This document shows, in pieces, positions 44,830-56,474 of a stretch of DNA of 64,000 nucleotides (position 1 is the first letter of the stretch; each line of letters begins with the position of its first letter). Below the pieces are notes generated by a model. That model was given only the letters and a program-made list of their open reading frames with translations, was not told the DNA's origin and searched no databases. Origin of the DNA: Hypomyces perniciosus (Eukaryota; Ascomycota; Sordariomycetes; Hypocreales; Hypocreaceae); the NCBI GenBank assembly GCA_008477525.1, contig SPDT01000007.1, positions 4,340,001 to 4,404,000 on the forward strand, read 5' to 3'. The translations under genes and the position numbers were made by a program.

Positions 44830-47800
44830 TCAAGCTTCCTCGTCTCTGAACTTTGCTGGAAGCCTTCTGCTCCTGACTGTTCTGTTTCTGACCACCACGT
44901 CTTGATCCTCGCTGTCTTCGATTTCGATAACATCGAAAATCTCTTGTCTGTGAGTACTTCTGTCTCGTTTCGGTGTTGTGACCGTAACTGAAGCATCTGG
45001 AGCAGCTGGAGCAACCGAAACGCTTGATGAGGGAGCTGGGCCGGTTTGTGCAGTTTGCTCGGCTTCTGCTCCTTGTGCCGCTTTTGCGGCTGGCGGAGGG
45101 TCGGGGCGCGGATGCTTTCTAGGCCGTCCACTACCTGGCCGGGCTCCTCCGCGTTTCCCCCGTGTCTTCGGTTGGTTTCGAGATTTCGATGGTGTAGTAG
45201 GCTCCTTTTTCCTAGCTCTCTTGCGTAGTCGCCTCACAGAACCAGGAGGCGCCTCCTCAGAATCAACACCAGATTCGGCCGCGTGCGAAGTCCCGTCTGT
45301 CGCAGTTGGCTGGTATTCTTCCTCCTCGGAATAGTCCTGCATGCGCCGTTTCCGTTTATGTGCCTTTGATTGCTCCGTCATCTTCCTGGGGCCCATATTC
45401 TCATCATCCGAGGCCGGATCGGCAGCTTTCTTCTTTGTTTTGGGCCTCCCGATTTTTGCTTGGTCAGTTTTTGGTGCTTTCCGTGCTACTCTGTCACTCG
45501 TCTCTCTACGGCGGTGACGGCCTGTCTTGCCCTTTGTCGCCTCCGGTTTCTCCCCTGCCTTATGGTCGAGCAGTTTCTTTGTGAGATTCGGAAAGTTTTC
45601 GCCGTAGTTGAAGAACAGTTCTTCACCAGCCTTGATGTCCCTCAATGCGGTGAACTTAATTCGATATTCGCCATTAACATAGAGAATCCGCGGGGTAATG
45701 TTGCATCCCCAGGTGTCATGCTCTGACGCATGGTTGATATAGCGGCTCAGGTTGCCATAGATGGCTGCATCGACCCAGATTCCTTCGTTCTCAAGAAGAG
45801 TAAATAGGTATGATATGTTGGATTCTTCGTCGAACACATCGCCTCGCCTTGCTTCGCGACGCACGCCCTCGTCATGTGTGATAAGCTCTCCCACATACTC
45901 GATAATGAAGTCGTCCTGGGCAATATCTTCGGCGGTGAAGAGCCCGTAGCCAACCCCTTCGAGTTGACTCTGGCCGAGAAGAAGACTTTTATGGACTCCA
46001 CGTTGCAGTTCACAGTTTTGACAGCCTGTGGAATGCAGCCAGTAATCATCTGCATTAGCAGGGTCAGCACGCTCCAAGGCACCACATGAGCCGCAGAGTT
46101 GTGGATCGCATTCGCGATTCAGTTGCACACATATACACGGCTTATCCTTCTGCTTCGTGTAGCATGTCCTGCCTTGCGCATGACATGCGCAGCCCGTAAA
46201 TTTGTAGGAGCAGCTCTCCACCGTGCAACCGCAGAACTTTTCGCAGAGAACCCCGGCATCTACACAACTACACACTTTCGGCGCACAGGGGCCGTCATGG
46301 AAGCAGGGCTCCAATACTTCCCTCCGCTGGTGCTCATGACTGACTGTATGCTCTTGCCAATCGCCTTGAAGCACCTTTTTGCGACGATCATACCATTGTA
46401 TATTTCTGGGGCGAACAGGCTCTGCTGGTTTTGGCTCGGGTATTGAAATACCCAGTGATTGGAATTCGGTGTACACTTCGCAGCAGTTGCGATTCAAGAA
46501 TTCCGCAGCAAGACATATCGGGTCCATTTTGACGGTACTATGGTTTGCAGTGATGAATAAAGATCGTAAGACAATGCGCTCATCATCAGACCATTGTCTT
46601 GGTTGCGTGTCCCAGCTCGAAGATGCGCCGAGGCGGTAACACTTTCGCTCACATGTTATCTCCGTTACGTCGTCCGTGGCGGTTGTTCCCACTCGTTTCT
46701 TCTTCAGGACGTCCGAGAGTCCAAGACAGGACGACAGAGAGAAAGTGCGTTTCCAGTTTTTGTTGTCATATTCCCCATGATCACAAGAATGGCTGAAGCA
46801 TATCAGGCATCCAAAAATACCATATGTAGCCAGATTGGACTCTGCCGCGTCGTCCTCGTTGTCATGTTGGGAATTGGGAATCTCCTTGGCTGCCGACTTG
46901 TTGTCCATAATAGTGTCAACAGACTCATCCAGCAGTAAGACTTTCCGCAAATCTATTTGCTTCAGGGCTGGCTGGTCCTCTTTAAAGGCAAGTTGAAAAG
47001 CAGCTGTAAACATTTCTGCTGCCCGTTGAGCCTCAACTGTCATGTCGTTTCCATTGCTATGCCATCTGATTATGTCCGTTTTTTGTTGCGGCGTCATGGC
47101 ATTGTCAGGCTCCTTACTGGCCATACATCTGATAAGCGTGGACTTGTTGCAATGAGGTATGGCAAGAGTGTCAAGCCAGGTGTCGAGGTAGAGCGAAATC
47201 GTCGCAGCGCGTTCCGATTGGACCGTAAGGATATGCTTTTCGTCGCGATTCATTGGCTTAAACCCGGACTTGAGATCGATGTCCTCCAGTTCCTTGAGCC
47301 ATATATTGTACGTAGCTTCCTCAGAGGTTTCGAGATCCCGGAGATGGGGGACAAAAGTCAACATTGTGTTTGGCGTTAGGACATTCTTTTTGATTTCCAC
47401 ATGATGAAAGCGGTAGGAGGGAACGGCGTCCTTGTTTGTCTTGATACAAACTGCCATGTAATGCTCTTCCTTCTGATCCTTTTTAGTCTTTAAATGTTGC
47501 TTTGCACCAGTATTAGTTGAAAGCAATGGTCTATTAACAGGAGAGAGAGGCTCACCTTGAACTTGACTCTCATTGTTTTGCCCTTCTTTTCCGGGACCTG
47601 ATCAATTTTGACACCCGCAAAGAGATCATCGCCATGGAAGATGCGTCGCTCAACGGGCTTTGTAGATTCGATGACATATGCAACAAGTTGGGCGTGACCA
47701 TCCCGAACATCCTGACTAAATGTCTTCAGCTGGCTGGCAACCTCCCCAACAGTCCATTTGGTCGCAGAAGCTGTCTCTGCCCTGGATGTGCTGGCCAATG

Positions 47801-48137
47801 AAGGCGGCGTCGCGTGTCGCGAGGGACTACCGTTGATGGCGACGCCGGACAGCTTAGCCATTTCTCGCGCATTCTCGACACTGCCGTTTGCCAACGATGC
47901 GTGATCTGATGGCGCAGGCGAGATACTGGATTTGCCACTAGAAGGAGCAGCGGAAGAGAATCGCTTGAGAGGAGGGCTGATGGGACCTCTACTATGGGCC
48001 ATGCTGTTTGACAGGGGTGGCTTTCGAACAGCAAACGGTTCCAGGCGCGAGAGCAGGTGGCCTGATGAGTCGCTCTGTGCCGCTTCGACGGGCGCAGAAT
48101 CGCGGCTGGTTGCTCCGTAATACGGCGTAGGCACCAT
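44830..48137 (-). CDS. KMT6: KMT6/EZH2-type histone H3K27 methyltransferase (PRC2)
   Basis: Two exons (48137-47556, 47499-44830) encode 1083 residues. After a Ser/Pro-rich N-terminus come helical N-terminal domains, then at residues ~593-690 the pre-SET CXC domain with repeated C-x-C patterns (CSCVDAGVLCEKFCGC, CHAQGRTC, CQNCELQRG). The SET domain spans ~697-828 and contains GYGLF, IIEYVGELI, GNLSRYINHAS and the closing GEELFFNYG. CXC directly before SET identifies the E(z) family, the catalytic subunit of Polycomb repressive complex 2, which trimethylates H3K27 in facultative heterochromatin. The last ~230 residues are basic low complexity with an AT-hook-like GSGRPRKHP. All SET core residues are present, so it should be active. 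In related fungi this enzyme silences secondary-metabolite and other accessory genes. Confidence 0.95.
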
Positions 48138-50416
48138 TGTGTCCAGCTGATGGCGGAGAACTACTCCGTGCAGTTTGAACCAGAAGTTCTTGCGCTATAA
48201 TAAATAAAGTTTTCCTCCCCTTATTTCGCGCGCGATTCAGGCCGGACCAGACTCCTGGTTGAATGGTCCAGCCTTATGAGATGCCAACATGAGAGGCTAC
48301 AAGCTCCACAGCAGGCCTTGAAATGGAGGACAGAATCCCAGACGGATATAATCGCAGGCCGAGTTGGAACAATAAAAACTTTTGCGATGGAACGACCTGG
48401 TGAGTTTCCCCAGTTCCAAGGGACGGCTCACTGCCGCTGGAGGCTTTTGCGGTTCACGGGCCAGGGGCTTTGTGCATTCGGCTGCATGCACCCAGAACGG
48501 ACTGCGGCCAGAGTCAACCACAAAGCCCAAGGGGGAAACAAATGACAAAGACCTGTCGGCGTGCTGAATACCTCAACACGGCATTGACAGGCAGATTAGC
48601 GGTCTTGCTCGAGATGAGTTGTGAAGATGTTCTCGGAGAGAAGCGCGTCTTGAGTGAAGAAACGCGCGGCGCTGGTTGGGTCGCTAATGACTTGTGGGCC
48701 TGATTGGCCATAGCGCTCGAGACCCAGGCAAGGCAACAAAACCTGAACCATCCCGTACGGAGTATTTGGTTCGCAAATCTACGACTACTTCTACCACAAA
48801 GGAAGGCCCTTTGTCAGATGTTGCGAACAAGTTGCTATTCTTCTTTTATTCCGTACTAAGAGTGCAGTTATCTTCTTCGAAATCGACTTTGCTTCTCAAC
48901 AATGAAGCCGTTATTCCGGCGTGCGCGCCATTGTGGAACTTGGATAGTAAAACGTCCCTGAGGGTCTGGTTCATGCTAGTCATTCTCATGGTGTCCATCT
49001 GACAATTTAGTCTGATGAGAAATTGATCATGAAAGTAATCGATCTCACAAGCTGTTGTAGACGCCTGTACCAGGTATTCTGCGGATACCTAATTTATTGA
49101 TGTCAAGAAATCCCGAACCTCTTTTGCTTATTCGTCGGCCAGCATACAAGCAGACATCAGGATGGAATCGCAGTCTTCAACCAACACGTCCAGTTACTAT
49201 CTAGATACATAATACTAATCAACATCCACATCTCGGTCAAGATATCCACCACATCTTGCCGAGATGGGATTATCCTTGTACGGGCTACCGCTACGATGAA
49301 CATCCTCCTTGATACGGAGTACATACATACAGAATGTTCCTGCATCATAAATGCCATCAGAGCAAGGCTCACCAGCCGGATGGTACGTACTATCAGTCAG
49401 TGTCCACCTCGGGGCCCACTACGGGAGCTTTCTGCTGCAATCGACCCTTATTGAAGTTCCGGCCAATTATATGAGGCCTTGGTGTTTTAGGGGCCTGTGC
49501 GGTGATGCCATCATCGTTTATTCTGGGGAATGCCGTGGAGTTGTGAAAGCGTTGTCCCCAACATCCAGTACGGCTTGCACCCACACATACCTAGGCAGCG
49601 CTTTGCAGCTGAATGGTCACGGTTGATACCTGCGGACCGATCCTCATACGACAAAAAAACTATAATACCCATATAATAAGCAATCTCTTATGCCACACAA
49701 CGAAGAAAAAAGTCCTGCCAGAAGCAACACCATTTTGGGGGCCAGAAAACAAGGCCATGCAGGGAATTGGTCGCACAGCATCCTGCATCAACTCCGTCAT
49801 TCATGTTTCTAGTCTGAGACTAGGGTCGCATAGCCCAAAGCTTCGACAGATTCCCCAGTCCGGAAGCGGAATGACCCTTGGGGGGGACAGAGAGCAGAGA
49901 CCGGCACAGAAGAACGATCCTTGGCAGCGTCAAAGAATGCTCGGACAAGTCAAAAACCTGAGACAATCTTTGTCTTAGTAGCGGTACCGAGGTCTCCCAG
50001 CTAAATCATAAGGCAACTTACGTACCAGGCCCCATCTGACGTTTATCGGCCGCACCGGAAGCGTCCAACCCGATTCCCAAAGCTTGACGCTAACGATGCA
50101 ATACTGTAGGATCCTTGGACAACCAGCATGACGTAGTATTAAGGTGGCTAACGAAGCTGGTTGGCACCCCCCAAGTATGACGATCCGTCAGCTCCGCAGA
50201 AAAACACCACCCATTACGTCTTTATAACCATCCAAGGTCTCCCCATTCATCCCCTCACCCGTCAGCTACTCTCCCCTGTTGATGCATCTGCCCCAGCACT
50301 GATCATTCTGCGACATCCCGATCATCTTTCGCTGCATCATCGTTATCTATCGCAGCCTCTATCTATCTTTCATACCATTGCTTAGCGCCGTTCTCACAGC
50401 TTGACCGCCAGCCACC
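48138..50416. other. Divergent 2.3-kb spacer
   Basis: It lies between two divergent genes. Degenerate GTAC repeats occur at 48755-48764 and 49313-49322. The last ~250 bases before 50417 are pyrimidine-rich and resemble the strong promoter and leader expected for an abundant protein such as Pil1. Several 60-120-codon frames occur but none has splice partners or motifs. Confidence 0.5.
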
Positions 50417-51792
50417 ATGCACCGCACGTATTCAATGCGCCAGTCTCGCGCGCCAACGGCGTCGCAACTTCAGGTAAGCAGAGCCCATGCAGAGCCCATG
50501 CAGAACCACCACACAGCTGCTCTCTTATGACACTGCAGCGAAATGCAATTGCTTACATCAGAGATTGATAGGCACCGCCGCCTCCGCCATCTTCGACCAA
50601 ATCCGGGCGCCTCTTCGGAAGAGGCAGTCTTGGTGAGTACTCACCCAACATGAAGCTCACCCTCACGATCGATCGAAGCAAATAAACGCCACTTCCGTCC
50701 GCACTATATACTATCTGTAGGATACAGTCTGACAAGGAGCATAGGCCATGCTCTCCGCCGCAATGCCGGGGGTGCCTTTGGACCCGATCTGGCAAAGAAG
50801 CTCTCTCAGCTTGTCAAGATGGAGAAGAACGTCATGCGAAGCCTGGAGCTTGTTGCCAAAGAGCGCATGGAGGTTGCGGTATGCTTCCATTCAAATTCAA
50901 TACTCGGCCGCCCTCTCATTGATTCTTTTATATAGCAACAATTGTCCCTCTGGGGTGAGGCTGCCGATGAAGACGTGTCTGATGTCACAGACAAGATCGG
51001 CGTTCTTGTTTACGAAATTGGCGAACTAGAGGATCAATATGTCGATCGATACGATCAATACCGCATTACAATGAAGAGCATTCGTAACATCGAAGCCTCT
51101 GTCCAGCCAAGCCGCGACCGTGAGAAAACCTCGTATCCGCTGCGCCTCATCCGCTATACTAACAGAGCCCAGGCAAGCAAAAGATTACCGATCAGATCGC
51201 CCAGCTGAAATACAAGGAGCCCAACTCGCCCAAGATTGTTGTGCTTGAACAGGAGCTGGTCCGCGCCGAAGCCGAGTCGCTTGTCGCCGAGGCCCAGTTA
51301 TCCAACATCACTCGCGAAAAGGTCAAGGCCGCTTATACCTACCAGTTCGATGCCCTGCGCGAGCACTGCGAGAAGGTTGCGATTATCGCGGGCTATGGCA
51401 AACACCTTCTAGACCTGATTGACGACACTCCTGTTACTCCCGGCGAGACCCGAGCGGCATACGACGGATATGAAGCTAGTAAGGCTATCATTCAGGACTG
51501 TGAGGACGCCCTCACCAACTGGGTCAGCTCAAATGCCGCCGTATCATCTAAGCTTTCTACCCGGGCACGGAATTTGTCTCAGCGACGTCGGAACAACATT
51601 CGTGCTAGGGAGGAGGGCCACGACTTGTCCCACCAGGATGTACCTCTAAACGACAGTAGCTCGTGGGTCGGACGAGGCGGCGAGGACAGTGAGGAGGAGG
51701 AAGATGATGAACACCACCACTCGGTCATGGGCAGTGACGCTGGTTTGAACGGCGAGAGTCGCGGTCGAACGCAGGAAGTCCTTGCTGCATAA
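50417..51792 (+). CDS. PIL1: Eisosome core component Pil1/Lsp1
   Basis: Five exons (50417-50473, 50572-50632, 50745-50878, 50936-51119, 51173-51792) give 351 residues. The N-terminus MHRTYSMRQSRAPTASQLQ and GAFGPDLAKKLSQLVKMEKN, then the helical BAR-domain body (RYDQYRITMKSIRNIEASVQ, EAQLSNITREKVKAAYTYQF), are near-diagnostic of Pil1. This protein self-assembles on the plasma membrane, bends it and organises eisosomes (MCC domains). The acidic C-terminal tail (GEDSEEEEDDEHHH) is less conserved. Three of the five exons are under 150 nt, and phases close throughout. Length matches the family. Confidence 0.97.
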
Positions 51793-52145
51793 GGTACTAC
51801 ATCACGATAGCTAACAAAATGGGGTGTCGGGCTCGGAAAAGGAAAGGGTAATGCTGCTAATGTCAATTTGATAGCCGCCGATATGGCGATGGAGGAGTTG
51901 TGGGCAAGACTGGGATAAGAGATGGCCAGGCCAATGTGTGTTTTACTAGTATTCCCCCTCAGGGTGGTTCTTCGGCGTACCATTATCCATTAATACCATA
52001 TACGCGTTATTGACTTCAAGATGAATCGTATACGGTCCTGGGGTATTTAACTGGAGTGAAGTGACTTGAGGCTGCCGGAGCTACTGGCAGAAGATCACCA
52101 CACAAAGACGACGTGTGTAAGTCATCGAAATGTTTGCAGCAAGTA
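51793..52145. other. Convergent 3' spacer, nothing seen
   Basis: A 353-bp stretch between the 3' ends of PIL1 and NAA38. No gene or repeat-motif copy is seen. Confidence 0.5.
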
Positions 52146-52537
52146 TCATAAATGGCCCGTGTTATTCTTCATCTGACTCGCAAACTGTTCAAGCTCCATC
52201 TTGACGATATGATGTCCAGGAACCACGACCAAGCCGAGATACCGGGATGTCATTTCAAGCGTGAATTTGCCATTGGTGGCATTCGCTGCGGCAGCATTAC
52301 GCTCCTCTTCAGACGGATTTCGGTATTCGAAGGTATTTGCTAGCACGATATTCCTATCCTGTGTAAGAAGGGCAAATGGTCAGCTTGGGACGTCAAGGCT
52401 ATGAGGTCATCAAGGGGGGGACAAACAGGATCCGTGCACTTAAATGCACCCAAGAACATGCGGCCATCCGTTGTGTGAACGCGAAAATTATGGTTCAGGA
52501 GAGACGAGAGGTATTCACGCGCCTCTTCCTTGTCCAT
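52146..52537 (-). CDS. NatC auxiliary subunit Naa38/Mak31 (LSM-domain protein)
   Basis: Two exons (52537-52427, 52358-52146) encode 107 residues. The first exon has the Sm1 motif pattern (LLNHNFRVHTTDGRMFLGAF, KCTD) and the second the Sm2 motif (RYLGLVVVPGHHIVKME). LSM domains with KCTD and VVPG in these positions are typical of Naa38 (LSMD1), a small subunit of the NatC N-terminal acetyltransferase that binds Naa30 and Naa35. A 19-residue or so insertion between the two motifs (RNPSEEERNAAAANATNG) also fits fungal members. It lies divergent from RAD2, with 436 bp between starts. Snf-RNP Sm proteins are the alternative, but the VVPG pattern favours Naa38. Confidence 0.85.
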
Positions 52538-52973
52538 CGTGAGGATTTGCCGGGAGCGTCACAAATACTCTGCGGAAGGACTGTGATTGAAAGAGCGTTG
52601 AGAGGAGAATCAAATCCTCAGGTGAAGTGCCGACAGTGCGATAAGCCTTATGACCAATAGATAAGTGTGTTGATACCTGAAGACCCACTAAGGCCGTCTC
52701 AACGTCATTGCTGGAGCTGAACCATTAGTACTAGTACTATGTACATAGTAGTAGTAGTACTAGCACTCCGTACTGATCATCGTGAATTCCAGACGTGAAC
52801 GCCAACTTCTTCTCCCCTTCATCACATCTGCGCCCCGCTGTCTGCGAGTCCCTAGTCGCAATGGGAGATTCACCTGCACTACTTTTCGCAATGTGATAGG
52901 CATACACGGATTTGTCTCCTGAATTTGAGGCAGCTCTACCCCTGCACGGGATTCCTTAACCCCCTTCGTCACC
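52538..52973. promoter_or_regulatory. Divergent promoter of NAA38 and RAD2, with GTAC repeat block
   Basis: 436 bp separate the two starts. A block of GTA/TAC steps with ACTCCGTAC lies at about 52728-52776. No other element is recognised. Confidence 0.5.
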
Positions 52974-55900
52974 ATGGGTGTGAACGGCCTTTGGACAGTT
53001 ATCCAGCCGTGCGCGCGGCCAACGAATCTGGCAACCCTCAATCGCAAGCGTCTAGCTGTTGACGCTTCAATATGGATCTACCAGTTCTTAAAGGCTGTCC
53101 GCGACAAGGAGGGCAATGCATTGCGCAATTCCCACGTGGTGGGCTTCTTTCGTCGCATCTGCAAGCTCCTCTGGTTTGGTATCCAGCCTGTCTTTGTGTT
53201 TGATGGTGGCGCGCCGGCACTGAAGAGAGCGACTATCCAGCGGCGTAGAAGAAGACGGGAGGGAAGGAGAGAAGATGCCGTGAAAACGGCGGGAAAGCTC
53301 CTGGCTGTTCAGATGCAGAGATTTGCAGAGGAGGAGGAGCAACGTAGGCGAGAAAGGGAGAGACCACAGTCTTCCAGAGAGCCGCAAGAGGAGGCGATTC
53401 CAGACGTCAACGAACTCGTTTACGTGGAAGAAATTGGCATGTCCCAGCAGGAAAGGCTACGGAAACGAAAGTTCCATAAGCAAGACGCCTACCATCTGCC
53501 CGAGCTAGAAGGTGGCATCGCGTCGATGGGAAACCCTGAAGATCCACGAATCATGAGCGTGGAGGAGCTGGAAGAATATGCGCGGCAGTTCAACAACGGC
53601 GAGGACATTAATCTTTATGATTTCAGCAAGATTGACTTTGATGGCGATTTCTTCAAGAGTCTACCAGCTGCAGACAGGTACAATATTCTAAACGCTGCCA
53701 GACTGCGCAGTCGACTCAGAATGGGACTTAGTAAGGAACAGCTGGATGATATGTTCCCCGATCGGATGGCCTTCTCTAGATTCCAAATTGAGAGAGTCAA
53801 GGAGAGGAATAATCTCACTCAGCGCCTCATGTTTGAGATGGGTATGGCGGGCACGGACTTGACTCTTGGCGTCAATGGTCGTATTGCTGGAGAAAAAGAC
53901 CGAGAGTATATCTTGGTCAAGAATGAAGGAGTTGAGGGAGGTTGGGCTCTTGGCGTGGTAAGCAGAGACAAAGATGTTGGAGAGGCTCATAAGCCTATCG
54001 ACGTGGATGCCATTCAATTTCAATATCAAACAAAAGACGAAGAGAGTGAAGAGGAAGAAGAGTTTGAGGACGTTCCAATTGAGGGCGTTAATCGGCTTCC
54101 GAAGCTTTCTCAGTCGGAAGCAGCAAGCTTACAGGCTGCTCAAGATATGACTGAGCGGCGACAACAGTTTTACACCAGCCACAAAGAGAATAATGGTGAC
54201 GATGAAGACGGCGGCGAAGGATCTCTGTTCGTGGGTGGTAACACAGGTGTCCCAGACGATCTCTTTGAGGAACGACCCGAGCAGATGCATCATGAGGAGG
54301 AGCATGACCTCAATCTCGCAATTGCTCTATCATTGCAAAACCAATATGGCATTGGTGGAGAGTCAGAAGACAAAGATGACGTTGAGGACGAGTCCGGACC
54401 CTTGCCTGAGTGGACTCAGAAAGCGGTAGAAGCGCCGAAACCAATCTCCGGTGGTGGCGGTTCAATGATCGCTCATATCGTGAATAACCGAGCCAATGCC
54501 GCTGTTCCGAAATACCAAGAAGCTTTAAGCAAAGCTGCGGATGAAAGTGATAGTGATGAGGATATGCAGGCAGTGCTAGCGAAGGCTAGGAGGATGAAGA
54601 AACCCCAACCTAAGCCCGTCTTTGAGAATAAGAAGAATCCGTTCGACGGACCCTTACCTTTCCCAAAGCTTCAATGGGGGTTATCGCTTTTTGGCAAGAA
54701 AACCCACGAGGAAATAAGCCCAGTCATTACGAAAGAAAGTGAGAAAAACGAGCTAGATGAAGAAGCACAAACGGGTGGTGGTTTCGAGATTGAACTCCAG
54801 CAAGAAGATGAACCGAAGCCCTTGCCACCGTGGCTGATGGATGAGACTGATATTCGAGAGTCGATCAAGAAACAACAGGATGTTGAGAGAGAGATTAATG
54901 CACAAGACAGGGCGGAAGCCGAGGAGGCGGAAAGGCTTCGGCACCGAGACATGCAGGACCGTCTGATTGAGATTGAATCTTCGTCCGATGACGATAGTGA
55001 CGTTGAGATTGTTGAGATTCCGCCGCCACCTAAGCCAGCGACAATGGCTAGTCCTTCAAAGCATCACAAAGAAGACAAACAGGAACCGATGACAGAGGAT
55101 GCCACAAACCCAAGCAATGATGATGGGAACAAGAATGCGGAATCCCCAGAACCAGAATTCGAGGAAGTACAGTTGCCTACATCTAATGCACCAGTAGTTC
55201 CTGTGATGGGATCCCAAGCGCCTAGGGAATCTCCAGAGCCAGAATTTGAAGACGTTCTGCCTGCTGAGGTTGCCCCTGCTTACGATACGGCACCACGAGA
55301 GGAGTCACCGCTTTTCGAGGACGTTCCTGGGCCGCAGAGACCATCTACCATTGCTGCTGATGACGATGATATATTCGGCGACATAGACGACGATGACTTC
55401 AGTGACCCTGGAGACGAGGAGCTCCTTGCGCAAATGGCCGAAGAGGCCGAAGAACATGCTCGATTCGCAAGCGAATTGAACAACAAGTCTGCACTGCAAA
55501 ACAGAGAGGATTATGAGAGAGAGTTGAAAGCGCTTCGAAACCAACAGAAAAAGGATCGACGTGATGCGGACGAAGTTACTCAGGTGATGATCACCGAATG
55601 CCAGGCTCTACTCCGCCTGTTTGGTATTCCTTACATCACGGCGCCTATGGAGGCTGAGGCCCAGTGTGCAGAGTTGGTCCGGTTGGGCATAGTGGACGGA
55701 ATCGTGACCGATGACTCGGACACGTTTCTCTTCGGCGGGACGCGAGTCTACAAAAACATGTTCAATGGCAACAAGTTTGTGGAGTGCTACATCGGATCTG
55801 ATCTTGAGAACGAGCTTTCTCTGTCGCGAGAACAACTCATCTCGCTCGCCCAGCTTCTGGGGTCGGATTACACTGAGGGACTTCCTGGAGTCGGCCCCGT

Positions 55901-56474
55901 CACGGCTGTCGAGATCCTCTCCGAATTTCCTGGCAAGGATGGTCTTATACAGTTCCGAGAGTGGTGGACAGCAGTGCAGGCCCAGTCTCGGCCCAAAGAG
56001 GCGGATGCCTCGTCTTCTTTCCGGCGCAAGTTCCGCAAATCGCAAGCAACCAAACTCTTCCTGCCACCAAGTTTCCCTAGCCCGGCTGTTTACGACGCCT
56101 ACCTTCACCCTGAGGTCGATAGCAGCACTGATCCGTTCCAGTGGGGTGTGCCTGATGTCGAGGGACTGAGACGATTTCTCATGGCCACAATTGGGTGGAG
56201 CAAAGAGAGAACGGATGAAGTCCTTGTACCGGTCATTCGGGATATGAACAGGAGAGACATTGAAGGGACACAGAGCAACATTACGAGGTTCTTTGGGGGG
56301 GCTGTTGGCGCGGGTGTGAGAGAGGCATTTGCACCACGGCAGAGGGCTCAGGGGAGCAAGCGGATGGCAGCCGCGGTTGATAGACTGAGGGCGAACATTA
56401 CAGGTAGTGAGGAAACGGCAGAGCAGAACGAGAACAGCTCGAGCACCAGCAAGAGGAGGAGAACGGGGAAATAA
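52974..56474 (+). CDS. RAD2: Rad2/XPG structure-specific endonuclease
   Basis: A single exon encodes 1166 residues. The XPG-N nuclease half starts MGVNGLWTVIQPC with acidic residues in AVDASIWIYQF and FVFDGGAP. The XPG-I half (about residues 880-950) has MEAEAQCAELVRLG and VTDDSDTFLFG, followed by the helix-hairpin-helix LLGSDYTEGLPGVGPVTA. The two halves are separated by a ~750-residue acidic spacer, as in Rad2/XPG and unlike FEN1. This enzyme makes the 3' incision in nucleotide excision repair. The spacer has a ubiquitin-interacting motif near residue 441 (EEHDLNLAIALSLQ) and four F-E-x-V motifs (F364, F729, F758, F781). A PCNA-binding box QSNITRFF begins at residue 1100. Confidence 0.97.
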   Translation: MGVNGLWTVIQPCARPTNLATLNRKRLAVDASIWIYQFLKAVRDKEGNALRNSHVVGFFRRICKLLWFGIQPVFVFDGGAPALKRATIQRRRRRREGRREDAVKTAGKLLAVQMQRFAEEEEQRRRERERPQSSREPQEEAIPDVNELVYVEEIGMSQQERLRKRKFHKQDAYHLPELEGGIASMGNPEDPRIMSVEELEEYARQFNNGEDINLYDFSKIDFDGDFFKSLPAADRYNILNAARLRSRLRMGLSKEQLDDMFPDRMAFSRFQIERVKERNNLTQRLMFEMGMAGTDLTLGVNGRIAGEKDREYILVKNEGVEGGWALGVVSRDKDVGEAHKPIDVDAIQFQYQTKDEESEEEEEFEDVPIEGVNRLPKLSQSEAASLQAAQDMTERRQQFYTSHKENNGDDEDGGEGSLFVGGNTGVPDDLFEERPEQMHHEEEHDLNLAIALSLQNQYGIGGESEDKDDVEDESGPLPEWTQKAVEAPKPISGGGGSMIAHIVNNRANAAVPKYQEALSKAADESDSDEDMQAVLAKARRMKKPQPKPVFENKKNPFDGPLPFPKLQWGLSLFGKKTHEEISPVITKESEKNELDEEAQTGGGFEIELQQEDEPKPLPPWLMDETDIRESIKKQQDVEREINAQDRAEAEEAERLRHRDMQDRLIEIESSSDDDSDVEIVEIPPPPKPATMASPSKHHKEDKQEPMTEDATNPSNDDGNKNAESPEPEFEEVQLPTSNAPVVPVMGSQAPRESPEPEFEDVLPAEVAPAYDTAPREESPLFEDVPGPQRPSTIAADDDDIFGDIDDDDFSDPGDEELLAQMAEEAEEHARFASELNNKSALQNREDYERELKALRNQQKKDRRDADEVTQVMITECQALLRLFGIPYITAPMEAEAQCAELVRLGIVDGIVTDDSDTFLFGGTRVYKNMFNGNKFVECYIGSDLENELSLSREQLISLAQLLGSDYTEGLPGVGPVTAVEILSEFPGKDGLIQFREWWTAVQAQSRPKEADASSSFRRKFRKSQATKLFLPPSFPSPAVYDAYLHPEVDSSTDPFQWGVPDVEGLRRFLMATIGWSKERTDEVLVPVIRDMNRRDIEGTQSNITRFFGGAVGAGVREAFAPRQRAQGSKRMAAAVDRLRANITGSEETAEQNENSSSTSKRRRTGK

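Noticed and set aside
48138..50416. A possible missed gene in the spacer before PIL1
   Set aside because: All frames are short and mutually overlapping, and no pair joins through plausible introns into a recognisable product.
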